Shown here piece after piece: positions 15,781-24,390 of a stretch of 64,000 bases of DNA. A model generated the notes under the pieces. That model did no database searches. It worked only from the letters and a program-made list of their open reading frames with translations, and was not told the DNA's origin. The position numbers and the translations under genes are program-made. The stretch is from Prolixibacteraceae bacterium UBA1413 (GTDB taxonomy: Bacteria > Bacteroidota > Bacteroidia > Bacteroidales > Prolixibacteraceae), in the NCBI GenBank assembly GCA_002304925.1, contig DBPT01000004.1:1-64000 (forward strand). The letters run 5' to 3'. How positions within the stretch are numbered: position 1 is the first letter of the stretch; each line of letters starts with the position of its first letter.

Positions 15781-16863
15781 TTACATCCACTTTTTCCTAC
15801 GGAAAAACCAGACCATCAGTACCCCCAGCAACGCCATCACTCCCAGTACGGCAAAATAGCCCCACCGCCATTCCAGTTCAGGCATGTGCCTGAAATTCAT
15901 CCCGTAGATACCGGCAATAAATGTCAGGGGAATAAAGATCGTGGAGATGATGGTCAGAATTTTCATCACTTCGTTCAGCCGGTTGTTTCCGATCGACAGG
16001 TAGAGCTCGATCAGGTTGGAAATCATTTCCATATAGGATTCCACCGTTTCAATAACGATAGTGGTATGATCCTGGAGATCACGAATAAAAGGAAGCGTCT
16101 GCCTGCCGATGAGGACCGAATCGGCACGCTCCATTTTGGCAACCACCTCCCGCAACGGCCATACCGACTTACGGAGGGTCAGGTTCTCCCGCTTCAGGAT
16201 ATAGATCTCATTCAGAATTTCCTGGCAGGGATTGTTGAGCAGCATCTCCTCATATTTCTCGATCTGCTGACCGATACGCTCCAGAATGATGTAATAATGG
16301 TCCACAATGGTATCCATCAGGGAGTACGCCAAGTAATCGGCTCCCTGGAGGCGGACTTGACCCTTCTCCTTACGCAGGCTATCGCGGAGATTGTTGAAGA
16401 TGTCATCGTAATTCTCCTGGTAGGTAATCACGTAATCCTTACCCACCACCAGGCTGATCTGCTCGGCTTCGATCAGGTTTTCAGCCTCGTTGTAGGAGAG
16501 CATTTTCAGCACAATAAAAAGGTGATTCTCAAAAAATTCGATTTTCGGCCGCTGGTTGGTATTCAGGATATCTTCCTGAACGAGGGGATGAATGCCAAAC
16601 AGCTTCCCCGATTCCTCAATAAGCTGCAGATCGTTAAGCGCCTTGATGTCGATCCACGTCACCCCGCCGCCACCTTCCGGAAAATTACTTCCCATAAGTT
16701 CTGTAACCTCCTCTTCAGAGAAAGCGCCCGACCGGTACCTGATCAGATTGACAACCGTCTTCTCTGCGTTCCGGGTTCCCGTATACACCAGGCTTCCCGG
16801 TTCCATACCGGTCTTTCCCGACAGAATTTTCGTCCTGGATTTGTATCGCTTCTTCATCGCCAT
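15781..16863 (-). CDS. corA: CorA family magnesium/cobalt transporter
   Basis: A 360-residue CorA channel. The long N-terminal cytosolic domain holds VTWIDIKALNDLQLIEESG, then FGIHPLVQEDILNTNQRPKIEFFENHLFIVLKML in the usual positions. The C-terminal pore has two membrane helices, the first ending in the signature YGMNF, then ELEWRWGYFAVLGVMALLGVLMVWFF and a basic tail RRKKWM. The channel is a pentamer in the inner membrane that admits Mg2+ and, in some members, Co2+ or Ni2+. No riboswitch-like leader was seen upstream. The gene stands alone. Confidence 0.95.
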   Translation of the reverse strand: MAMKKRYKSRTKILSGKTGMEPGSLVYTGTRNAEKTVVNLIRYRSGAFSEEEVTELMGSNFPEGGGGVTWIDIKALNDLQLIEESGKLFGIHPLVQEDILNTNQRPKIEFFENHLFIVLKMLSYNEAENLIEAEQISLVVGKDYVITYQENYDDIFNNLRDSLRKEKGQVRLQGADYLAYSLMDTIVDHYYIILERIGQQIEKYEEMLLNNPCQEILNEIYILKRENLTLRKSVWPLREVVAKMERADSVLIGRQTLPFIRDLQDHTTIVIETVESYMEMISNLIELYLSIGNNRLNEVMKILTIISTIFIPLTFIAGIYGMNFRHMPELEWRWGYFAVLGVMALLGVLMVWFFRRKKWM

Positions 16864-17239
16864 TCTTTTAACATTGTCTGAACAAAATTGCGATTAAAAT
16901 CATCAGAACTGGCGATTCCATGCCAGATAATATAAAAAAACTTAATTTTGCATTCACAACTGAAACAGCCGATCTGTATCAAGCACATCCTGTTCGCCCT
17001 GTGGTCACCCTACTGACATGGTAGCCTGAATGATCGGACCGGGTGCCGCCGTCAATCCCCTCGACGATGACCTGAAATTCTATTCCGCAGAAAAATTTTT
17101 CAGGATTAACAAAATTTGGTACATTTGTTGCTGTATTCTGAGGCACCTGGCATAACGTTGTCGGTTTTATTACGGGTTTGTTGCCAAAACCCGTGACAGG
17201 CATCGGGTTCTTTTGAATATGAATGAGTTACAATATCTC
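16864..17239. promoter_or_regulatory. Intergenic region with a promoter before the tmRNA gene
   Basis: No protein gene is supported in these 376 bases. A promoter-like pair, TTTT at 17097-17100, 19 bases, then TACATTTG at 17120-17127, sits about 110 bases before the mature tmRNA 5' end and could produce its precursor. The rest shows nothing I can name. Confidence 0.4.
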
Positions 17240-17634
17240 GGGACTGACCGGTTTTGACAGCGGGCAGGAGAGGTATGCAAGCATGCCGGGCTTTGATCGC
17301 ACAGCCCGTCAACAACGGCGTTCAAACAACAACTGGCGAAAACAATTACGCTCTCGCTGCATAACCGAACCAAGTAGGTTATCTTAATTCCGGCACAAGG
17401 TGCCGGAACGGGACGTCACCCCGGAGGTCACGACTTCAGCCATCCGGAACCGGTGGCGCAGCAATTGAAGGATAGTTCGCGGAAAGCTCCGGGCCGCGGG
17501 CGAAATTCAGGAGATAAGGTGCAGGTCGGTGGCCCTGATCCAGCTGGCACACGAAAACCAAGTCAGGGATAAGCATGTAGAAAACATATGGCTTCCCCGT
17601 TTGGACGCGGGTTCGACTCCCGCCAGTTCCACCA
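17240..17634 (+). ncRNA. ssrA: tmRNA (ssrA), tag ending GENNYALAA
   Basis: The 5' end GGGACTG pairs with CAGTTCC of the 3' end to form the tRNA-like acceptor. The T arm GGTTCGACTCCCGCC and an encoded CCA complete the alanine-tRNA-like domain. Inside, the tag frame reads GGC GAA AAC AAT TAC GCT CTC GCT GCA TAA at 17335-17364, that is GENNYALAA, the tag I know from Bacteroides-type tmRNAs. With SmpB it rescues stalled ribosomes and marks the product for proteolysis. The G-C-rich middle (GGTGCCGGAACGGGACGTCACC and the following pairings) is the pseudoknot region. Confidence 0.95.
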
Positions 17635-17676
17635 AGTTTTATAACTCGCTGCATAGAAGGTAGTTACAAGCAAAAA

Positions 17677-17713
17677 TTGTCTGTTTTGACGAAAATTTTT
17701 CAAAAACAGACAA
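17677..17713. repeat. Inverted repeat after tmRNA (TTGTCTGTTTT / AAAACAGACAA)
   Basis: TTGTCTGTTTT at 17677 and AAAACAGACAA ending 17713 can pair over 11 bases. A further ACAGACAAA copy follows. It may act as a tmRNA 3' hairpin, but the T-run expected of a plus-strand terminator is weak. Confidence 0.45.
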
Positions 17714-17792
17714 AAAAACAGACAAATTTTATGTAAAATTACCCGCTATGCCTGATAAAATCTGTATCCTTCCCCTGCTTTTTTACATCATT

Positions 17793-18608
17793 ATGAAACG
17801 AATTCTCCTGCTCCTGACATTTCCCCTGCATGGCATACTGTTTTGCAGCCCTTTCCCCGCGGCCGGACAACCGGAAATCAACCGGACCGATGCCGGCGGA
17901 CTGAAACAGGGAGCCTGGGAAAAAAGATACCCCAACGGTAAACTGATGTACCAGGGTACTTTCAAAGATGACAAGCCGACAGGGGAATGGAAACGGTGGA
18001 ACGAAAAAGGTACCGTGACAGCCATCCTCCGGTACAGCGAAACCGGCGATACCGTCTGGGCAAAACTCTATGAGGGATTGTCAAATCCCGTGGCAGAAGG
18101 TATTTACCTCGGCACGAAAAAGGAGGGTTCCTGGCGCTATTTCAAGCGGGGTACCGTGATCGCCCTGGAGGAGTTTTCCGGAGGAATGAAAAACGGAACC
18201 TGCCGGAAATTCTATCCCTCGGGGGAACTGCTTGAGGAAGCGGAATGGCAGGACGACAGGATGCACGGAAAATACGCCGCCTATTTCACCTCTGGAAAAG
18301 CGTTCCTCGAATGCCACTATGTCAACGGACAACGCGACGGCACCTGCCTGGGGTACTACCCCTCCGGAGCCGTCGAAGTGAAATCACCCTATGAAAAAGA
18401 CCTCCCCGAAGGGATGTGGACCTACTACGACGAAGAAGGAAATATCCGCTATACCCTCCGCTACCGCAGCGGAATCCTCCAGAATCCCGAAGTCCTCCGC
18501 GAATTGGATTCCCGCCAACTGGAAGAACTCGAAAAACAGCGTGACCGGATCCTCGATCCTGAAAAATATCTCGAAGATCCCGAAGGTTTTCTGGAAAGAA
18601 AACGATAA
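17793..18608 (+). CDS. MORN-type (YwqK-like) repeat protein, exported
   Basis: I start at ATG 17793, which opens a signal peptide (MKRILLLLTFPLHGILF); the frame also reaches back to 17748. The 271-residue chain is built from repeats of the G-x-W-x-x-Y-x-x-G-x-L kind: QGAWEKRYPNGKLMYQG, TGEWKRWNEKGT, EGSWRYFKRGT, NGTCRKFYPSGELLEE, HGKYAAYFTSGKAFLE, DGTCLGYYPSGAVEV and EGMWTYYDEEGN. This is the MORN-variant repeat also found in YwqK proteins. The C-terminal 45 residues are charged and helical (RQLEELEKQRDRIL). Such repeats make beta hairpins that bind partners; no enzymatic role is implied. The S8 peptidase gene follows at 36 bases. Confidence 0.8.
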   Translation: MKRILLLLTFPLHGILFCSPFPAAGQPEINRTDAGGLKQGAWEKRYPNGKLMYQGTFKDDKPTGEWKRWNEKGTVTAILRYSETGDTVWAKLYEGLSNPVAEGIYLGTKKEGSWRYFKRGTVIALEEFSGGMKNGTCRKFYPSGELLEEAEWQDDRMHGKYAAYFTSGKAFLECHYVNGQRDGTCLGYYPSGAVEVKSPYEKDLPEGMWTYYDEEGNIRYTLRYRSGILQNPEVLRELDSRQLEELEKQRDRILDPEKYLEDPEGFLERKR

Positions 18609-18644
18609 ATTGGTACGCTGAACCCGTTTAACGCGACATTCCGG

Positions 18645-20315
18645 ATGCCGAAAGCCATCTGTAAAATATTCCTTCAGGCGCTCATCGCCCTGTCATGCTG
18701 TCACTCCCTGCATGCGCAGCCCGTGTATCGGGTCGATTTCACCGACAAAGCCCAATCCCCCTATTCCGTGGACCGGCCCGCGGAATTCCTTTCACAACGG
18801 TCTATCCAGCGGAGAGAACGACAGGGGATTGCCATCGATGAAACCGACCTTCCAGTGAACCGGAATTATATCGATGCCGTCGTAAAAACTGGGGGGATTC
18901 CCCTCCACACCTCCCGGTGGCTCAACGCGCTGACGGTCAGGTTACCCCACGATTCCACCGCTGCTGAAATCGCAAAATTGAGTTTTGTCAGAAATGTAGA
19001 ACTCACCAAACCCGCCGCTGGGTCGAAAAGTGCCTTCAACAAGTTCGGCACCCCGGGAAGGCTCAACCCCATCGACACCTCCCGCTACGGGGCATCGGTC
19101 TATCAGGTGGGGATGCTGAACGGCCAGGCACTCCACCAGCGGGGTTTTACCGGGAAAGGGATCCTGATAGCGGTGCTTGACGCCGGCTTTTACCGGGTCG
19201 ATGAACTTCCGGCATTCGATTCCCTGCGTATCGACGGAAGGATCGAAGGTACCCGCGACCTTGTGAATCCTTCGGCCGATATCTATGCGGAACACACCCA
19301 TGGAATGATGGTGCTCTCCTGTATGGGGGCCAATCTTCCCGGAAGGCTCATCGGGACGGCACCCCACGCCTCGTACTGGCTCATCCGTACCGAAGACGGC
19401 TCTTCGGAATACCCCGTGGAAGAGGACACCTGGATCGCCGGAGCCGAACTGGCCGACAGCATCGGTGCCGACATCATTAACTCCTCCCTGGGCTATTCCG
19501 AATTCGACCTCGCCACCATGAACCACCGGTGGGCTGACATGGATGGCAAAACCACCCGCGTAGCCCGGGGCGCCAACATGGCCGCGGCAAAGGGAATGCT
19601 GGTATTCTCCAGCGCCGGGAATGAGGCCAGGAAGCCCTGGCGCCGCATCATCTCCCCTGCCGACGGAGACAGCGTCATCGCCGTGGCCGCCGTGAACAAA
19701 GAAAGCCAATGGGCCCCCTTTAGCTCCGTGGGACCATCGTCCGACGGAGATGTCAAACCCGACCTGGCAGCCATGGGTCAAAATACTGCCATCCAAAATA
19801 CCGACGGACAAATTGCCGCTAACAGCGGAACCTCCTTTGCCTCACCGGTACTCGCTGGAATGGCCGCCAGCCTCTGGCAGGCCTTCCCGGATGCACCCGC
19901 CTGGAAAATCAAAAAAGCCCTCCTCCAAAGCGGCAGCCTCTTTCTGAACCCCGACTCCCTCCTGGGCTACGGAATCCCCGATATGGAAACCGCAGTAACC
20001 TTTCTGGCCTTGTGGGGGAAGCTCTCCCCCGAAACCGGTCGCCGGTGGGCGGTGTTCCCACGTCCCTTCCGCGAGTCGGTCACCCTGCTCTCCCCGGGAA
20101 TTGCACCCGCCGGCAGCGGTGCTGACCCGATGGCCGGAATCACCGTGGAGATCTTCAGTATGACAGGCAGGAAACTGATGTCGACGCAGGTAACGGGACC
20201 GGGACCCCACCGGATCGGCGGACTGGATGCCCTTCCCTTCGGAATGTGGATTCTCCGGATTTCCGGTTCCGAAGGTTCCGAAGTCCATAAAATCATGGGA
20301 GGGAAGCGGCCATGA
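18645..20315 (+). CDS. Subtilisin-like S8 serine peptidase with T9SS sorting domain
   Basis: A 556-residue exported subtilase. The signal peptide ends near LHA. A propeptide-like part follows (FLSQRSIQRRERQGIAIDETDLPV). The catalytic triad can be placed at Asp179 (IAVLDAGFY), His219 (EHTHGMMV) and Ser397 (NSGTSFASPV), with Asn325 in FSSAGNE as oxyanion residue. The C-terminal 85 residues carry a T9SS type A domain (WAVFPRPFRESVTLLSPG ... VEIFSMTGRKLM ... FGMWILRISGS). The protease is therefore probably delivered to the outer surface. Its stop overlaps the xseA start by four bases (ATGA), so the two are probably translated from one mRNA despite unrelated roles. Confidence 0.93.
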   Translation: MPKAICKIFLQALIALSCCHSLHAQPVYRVDFTDKAQSPYSVDRPAEFLSQRSIQRRERQGIAIDETDLPVNRNYIDAVVKTGGIPLHTSRWLNALTVRLPHDSTAAEIAKLSFVRNVELTKPAAGSKSAFNKFGTPGRLNPIDTSRYGASVYQVGMLNGQALHQRGFTGKGILIAVLDAGFYRVDELPAFDSLRIDGRIEGTRDLVNPSADIYAEHTHGMMVLSCMGANLPGRLIGTAPHASYWLIRTEDGSSEYPVEEDTWIAGAELADSIGADIINSSLGYSEFDLATMNHRWADMDGKTTRVARGANMAAAKGMLVFSSAGNEARKPWRRIISPADGDSVIAVAAVNKESQWAPFSSVGPSSDGDVKPDLAAMGQNTAIQNTDGQIAANSGTSFASPVLAGMAASLWQAFPDAPAWKIKKALLQSGSLFLNPDSLLGYGIPDMETAVTFLALWGKLSPETGRRWAVFPRPFRESVTLLSPGIAPAGSGADPMAGITVEIFSMTGRKLMSTQVTGPGPHRIGGLDALPFGMWILRISGSEGSEVHKIMGGKRP

Positions 20316-21793
20316 ACGAAAAAATGAGCCTTCTGGAGCTGAACAACCGCATCCGGGACGCCCTGCAGGGTGCCTTCCCGGAAACCCTCTGGGTGGTGGC
20401 AGAGATCAGCGAGATCAAGGTCAACCGCACGGGCCATTGCTACCTCGAACTCGTGGAAAAGGATGACGTCACCGATGAGCTGACCGCCAGGGCACGGGCC
20501 ACCATCTGGTCTTACACCTTCAGGATGCTCAGACCCTATTTCGAAACCACCACCGGGCAACCCCTGGCCGAAGGCATCAAAATCCTGGTGCAGGTGAGCG
20601 TGGAATATCACCCGGGCTACGGATTAAGTTTGAATATCAAGGACATCGATCCCACCTACACATTGGGGGATCTGGCCCTCCGCCGCCGGGAGATCATCCG
20701 CCGCCTCGAGGAGGCCGGGGTGTTCCATATGAACCAGGAACTCCCCCTCCCCCTGGTGCCCCAGCGGATCGCCGTTATCTCCTCAGCCACCGCCGCGGGA
20801 TACCAGGATTTCACGGACCAGCTCGAAAACAACGCCTATGGCTTCCGCTTCGAAGTCCGCCTCTTCGAGGCTTTTATGCAGGGGAGCGAAGCCGTGCCCT
20901 CCATCCTGGACGCCCTCGACAGGATTTTTCATGAAGAAGCGGCATTCGACGCCGTGGCCATCCTTCGGGGCGGAGGCTCCCAGGCCGATCTCAGCTGCTT
21001 CGACCATTTCGACCTGGCCTTTGCGGTGGCCCAGTTCCCCCTGCCGGTAATCACGGGCATCGGCCATGAGAAAGACGAGACCATCGTCGACCTGGTGGCC
21101 CATACCCGCCAGAAAACCCCCACGGCGGTGGCGGAATTCTTCATCGCCGGGGTGCTGCGCTTTTCTGAACAGCTGGAAGCACTTGAAAAGGCCGTGGCTG
21201 AGAGGAGCCGGGAGATCCTCTCCGCTGCTGGGGAAGAGATCGAAGAGACTACGGAACGGCTCCACACCGCTTTTGATCGGTATACCCGCCTGTCGGAGAT
21301 GTCCCTCCGCAAAGCTGTCCAGCGTCTTTTCTCCGGAAGCGGCAGACTGCTCTCCAGGGAAGCACAACAGCTGCACCAGCGCCAATTCCGCCTTCCGGGG
21401 AGGGTTCAGGGTATACTCCGCCGCCAGGAACAACTCCTCGAAAACGCCGGGAAAGAGTTGCACCATGCTCTCCGCAGAACCAGAGAAAAGGAGAAGGCCA
21501 GGATTCTCAACCTCTCCGTAACCTTGCGACGAAGTGTCAGACACATCGTGGAGAGGAACAATACCCTCCTCGACAATGCAGAAAAATCTTCCCGCCTCCT
21601 CGACCCGCGGAATGTCCTCCTGCGGGGATTCACCATCTCCCGCCAGAAGGGAATAACAATCAGGTCATCTGCCGGCATTGACCCCACGGCGCCCCTGACC
21701 ACCCGTTTTGCCGACGGCACCACGGAAAGCAAAATTATCAAAACCACACGATATGACAACCAAAAAACCCTCCTACCAGGAGGCGATGAATGA
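20312..21793 (+). CDS. xseA: Exodeoxyribonuclease VII large subunit
   Basis: A 493-residue XseA. The N-terminal OB fold (LWVVAEISEIKVNRTGHCYLEL) binds single-stranded DNA. The catalytic domain follows with RRREIIRRLEEAGVFHMN, PQRIAVISSATAAGYQDF, AVAILRGGGSQADLSCFD, PVITGIGHEKDETIVD and TPTAVAEFF. A long helical region and the terminal VLLRGFTISRQ motif complete the usual layout. With many copies of XseB it degrades single-stranded DNA from both ends to oligonucleotides. It overlaps both neighbours: four bases with the peptidase gene and 41 with xseB. Confidence 0.97.
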   Translation: MNEKMSLLELNNRIRDALQGAFPETLWVVAEISEIKVNRTGHCYLELVEKDDVTDELTARARATIWSYTFRMLRPYFETTTGQPLAEGIKILVQVSVEYHPGYGLSLNIKDIDPTYTLGDLALRRREIIRRLEEAGVFHMNQELPLPLVPQRIAVISSATAAGYQDFTDQLENNAYGFRFEVRLFEAFMQGSEAVPSILDALDRIFHEEAAFDAVAILRGGGSQADLSCFDHFDLAFAVAQFPLPVITGIGHEKDETIVDLVAHTRQKTPTAVAEFFIAGVLRFSEQLEALEKAVAERSREILSAAGEEIEETTERLHTAFDRYTRLSEMSLRKAVQRLFSGSGRLLSREAQQLHQRQFRLPGRVQGILRRQEQLLENAGKELHHALRRTREKEKARILNLSVTLRRSVRHIVERNNTLLDNAEKSSRLLDPRNVLLRGFTISRQKGITIRSSAGIDPTAPLTTRFADGTTESKIIKTTRYDNQKTLLPGGDE

Positions 21794-21965
21794 GATCGAA
21801 GAGATCCTCACCCAAATCGAAAGCGATGAACCCGATATCGACGACCTGGCCGAAAAGGTAAGGCGTGTGGCTACCCTCATCCGCTTCTGCCGCGACAAGC
21901 TCGCCAAGACCAGCGAAGAGGTGGAGCAAATCCTCGGGGAAATGGACGAGGATCAAAAAAGCTGA
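21753..21965 (+). CDS. xseB: Exodeoxyribonuclease VII small subunit
   Basis: A 70-residue XseB, started at ATG 21753 because MTTKKPSYQEAMNEIEEIL is the family N-terminus. The remaining PDIDDLAEKVRRVATLIRFCRDKL and EEVEQILGEM form the two helices that clamp the XseA coiled coil. The reading begins inside the end of xseA, which implies coupled translation and suits a complex that needs excess small subunit. Confidence 0.93.
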   Translation: MTTKKPSYQEAMNEIEEILTQIESDEPDIDDLAEKVRRVATLIRFCRDKLAKTSEEVEQILGEMDEDQKS

Positions 21966-21966
21966 C

Positions 21967-24390
21967 ATGTGCGGCAGGAAACAGGCCGTTTGGATGGTAG
22001 GGTTCCTTTTCGGTTCCCTGATCCTCCTGTATCATTTCTTTGCCTTTGCGGGATTTTTCGGGTATGACGACCTCCAGTATGCCGAAGTGGCTGTGCGGAT
22101 GACCCGGGGCGTCGCCGACTGGAGCGATCATTTCTCCTTCCGGTGGGGGGTAACTCTATTGGCGGCCCTTTCTTACAAGCTTCTGGGGATCAACGATGTG
22201 GCCTCCTCCCTGCCGGCCCTGCTCATCTCCCTGGCTACCCTGGCCCTGGTAACGGGTGCCCTGCGTCGCCACTCCCCCTGGATCGTGGCGGGCGCCGCCG
22301 CCCTCCTCACCCTAAACCATTGGAGCCTCTTCTATTCCGACAAACTGATGCCCGACGTCTTCGTGGCTTTTTTCATCACTGCCGCGATCCTCATTTACTT
22401 CAGGATCTTCTGCCGGACGGAAGTCCCCGGAACGGCAGTTGACTCTCCACCTTCACCAGACGATGCAAACAGTTACAATCAGATAGAAGCAACTGCAAAT
22501 ACTTACGACCGGGAATCAGAAACCGAAACACCGCCCTCACCAACCGGTGCAAACGCTTACAAGCAAATAGAAGCAACTGCAAATGCTTACAACCGGAAGC
22601 CAAAGACCGAAACACCGCCCTCACCAACCGGTGCAAACGCTTACATGCAGATAGAAGCAACTGCAAATACTTACGGGGGAGCCGCCCCAACCCGGTCCAG
22701 CAGAAAGGGAGACAAAACCCAAATTCTCTCAGGAGTGGCATTCGCCCTCTCCCTGCTGGGGGCATTCCTTTCCAAGGAGACGGTCATCCTGGCGGTTCCC
22801 CTGCTGGCCTGGTGGGCGGTCCGCGATCTCGTAACCCGCAGACGGCTGCGCTTCTGGAGTGCCGTCATCCTCCCGGGAATCCTCCTCCTGGCAGGCTATT
22901 TCCTCCTCACAGACTTCCTCACCGGAGACCCGGCAGCCCGCTGGAAAGCCCTCCTGGACAACCGCTACGTCAGCTTCTGCGACTACGCCAGCCAACCCCT
23001 CCGGGAACTTCTGGCACGCATCTCCTCCGGACTCGTCACCGAACTCACCCATCAGGGCATGATGGCCGGGGTCATCCTCTCCCTACCGGCACTCTTCCTG
23101 CTCCGCAAACACCAGGAATCCCCTGCCCTGCGCTTTTTCTCTTCCACCGCATTGATCCTCCTCCTCTCAGCCAACTTTATGACCATTACCCCATTGGCTT
23201 ATAATCCAATGTGCCCCGACCCCCGCCACTACCTCTTCCTCATTCCCGTATTTGCCATCAGCGGGGCACTCTCCCTGGAAGCATTCCACCACAACCGCCC
23301 CTACTGGATCCTCACCCTGGCATTCTCCCTCCTTGCCGCCCTGCTGATCCTCCCGGTAAAAAGCATTTCCCTGTACGAACAAATCCTCCCCCTGGCAGGC
23401 CTCGCCCTGCTCCTGCTGCTGTTCCTCACCATTACAGGAAAAAGCCGCGATCGCAGTACCGGCGGGGAGAAAATCTCCAGACGTGCGCTTCCCCTGGCCA
23501 TCCTGCTCCTCATCGCCATCCTGGCCGTCAAACCCCTCCGCTATGCGGAATACGCACGCCAGGTCGACTATGCCGGACAAAAGGAATTTGTCATGAAACA
23601 CATCCTAAAGGGAAATTTCGTCCGGGTAATCACCGATGATGTCCAGAAACGGTTGATCCGCTATTACCAGGGGTTCAGGGAAACACACCCCGAACCCCTC
23701 AACTGGGAAGAAGCCACCCTCCTCCCTGATAACGACACCACCCGGACTGCCCTCCTCATCAACGGGCACACCGCCTTCCTGAGCGGTGAACGTCCGGGCC
23801 GGAATCCCTGGTTTGCCACCCACCCGGAACAGATGGCCGTCAAAATTGCTGAGAATGAAAAACCGTTGATGACCCTTTACTCCGCCCCGAGATGGCACAA
23901 TCCCCGTATCGTGGCCAGCTTCAGACATGACTATGAAAAGGAGGAGTTCCCATGGAACGGGGGAAGGGTGATCACCGCAGAAGCGGAAGGAGCTCCAGCC
24001 TACGGCGGAAACCATTATGACCACCCCGAAGAGTTTTCCGCCACCTTCCGGATTCCTGTCGATTCGCTGGACATCTCTGCCGGAGAGATCCTGCTGGTGA
24101 CGTGCCGGCTGCAACTCTTCACCCGGGACAGGACAGAGGCATCGGTGGTGGTGTCAGCTCCCGGAAAGGAGGGAAAGGAGCTGTGGCAGGGATTTTCCCT
24201 TTTCCCTCAGGTCCGGGCTTTTAACGTCTGGAGCCCGGTGACCGTCCATGCCCTGCTCGAAACCGGAGAGATGGCTCCGGAGGCCGAACTGGCGGTTTAC
24301 CTCTGGAATCTGAAACGTGACGACATTTACATCGACGACTGGGAGGTGATCCTGGCGGCGATCCAGTCGCCGGTTTCCGAGGTGGAATAG
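21967..24390 (+). CDS. ArnT/PMT-type membrane glycosyltransferase with an internal repeat insertion
   Basis: An 807-residue protein starting at ATG 21967, one base after the xseB stop. The first hydrophobic segment is followed by FFGYDDLQYAEVAVRMTRG, the periplasmic acidic loop typical of GT39/GT83 enzymes that use polyprenyl-phosphate sugars. About ten membrane segments reach to residue 530 (for example LISLATLALVTGALRR, GVILSLPALFLLRK). A soluble C-terminal domain follows. Between the early and middle membrane segments sit three copies of a 28-residue unit (residues about 162-237) rich in Ala, Asn, Thr and Pro, foreign to the family. The acceptor is unknown. The last 64 bases overlap the convergent leuB gene. 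Confidence 0.8.
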   Translation: MCGRKQAVWMVGFLFGSLILLYHFFAFAGFFGYDDLQYAEVAVRMTRGVADWSDHFSFRWGVTLLAALSYKLLGINDVASSLPALLISLATLALVTGALRRHSPWIVAGAAALLTLNHWSLFYSDKLMPDVFVAFFITAAILIYFRIFCRTEVPGTAVDSPPSPDDANSYNQIEATANTYDRESETETPPSPTGANAYKQIEATANAYNRKPKTETPPSPTGANAYMQIEATANTYGGAAPTRSSRKGDKTQILSGVAFALSLLGAFLSKETVILAVPLLAWWAVRDLVTRRRLRFWSAVILPGILLLAGYFLLTDFLTGDPAARWKALLDNRYVSFCDYASQPLRELLARISSGLVTELTHQGMMAGVILSLPALFLLRKHQESPALRFFSSTALILLLSANFMTITPLAYNPMCPDPRHYLFLIPVFAISGALSLEAFHHNRPYWILTLAFSLLAALLILPVKSISLYEQILPLAGLALLLLLFLTITGKSRDRSTGGEKISRRALPLAILLLIAILAVKPLRYAEYARQVDYAGQKEFVMKHILKGNFVRVITDDVQKRLIRYYQGFRETHPEPLNWEEATLLPDNDTTRTALLINGHTAFLSGERPGRNPWFATHPEQMAVKIAENEKPLMTLYSAPRWHNPRIVASFRHDYEKEEFPWNGGRVITAEAEGAPAYGGNHYDHPEEFSATFRIPVDSLDISAGEILLVTCRLQLFTRDRTEASVVVSAPGKEGKELWQGFSLFPQVRAFNVWSPVTVHALLETGEMAPEAELAVYLWNLKRDDIYIDDWEVILAAIQSPVSEVE
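22450..22677 (+). repeat. Three in-frame 84-bp tandem units inside the glycosyltransferase gene
   Basis: Units begin at 22450, 22534 and 22618 (the last one cut short). Each has the core GCAAACGCTTACAAGCA then ATAGAAGCAACTGCAAAT. Each encodes PSPTGANAYxQIEATAN with changes mainly at a few codons. Period 84 keeps the frame. Confidence 0.93.

Noticed and set aside
16979..17203. A 74-residue minus-strand frame between corA and tmRNA
   Set aside because: No recognisable motif, no start context, and it overlaps the probable tmRNA promoter.
17436..17654. A 72-residue minus-strand frame over the tmRNA 3' half
   Set aside because: It lies inside the structured tmRNA gene.
22450..22677. Tandem 84-bp units considered as a CRISPR array
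   Set aside because: Units are directly adjacent, similar along their whole length and in frame; there are no unique spacers and no cas genes.
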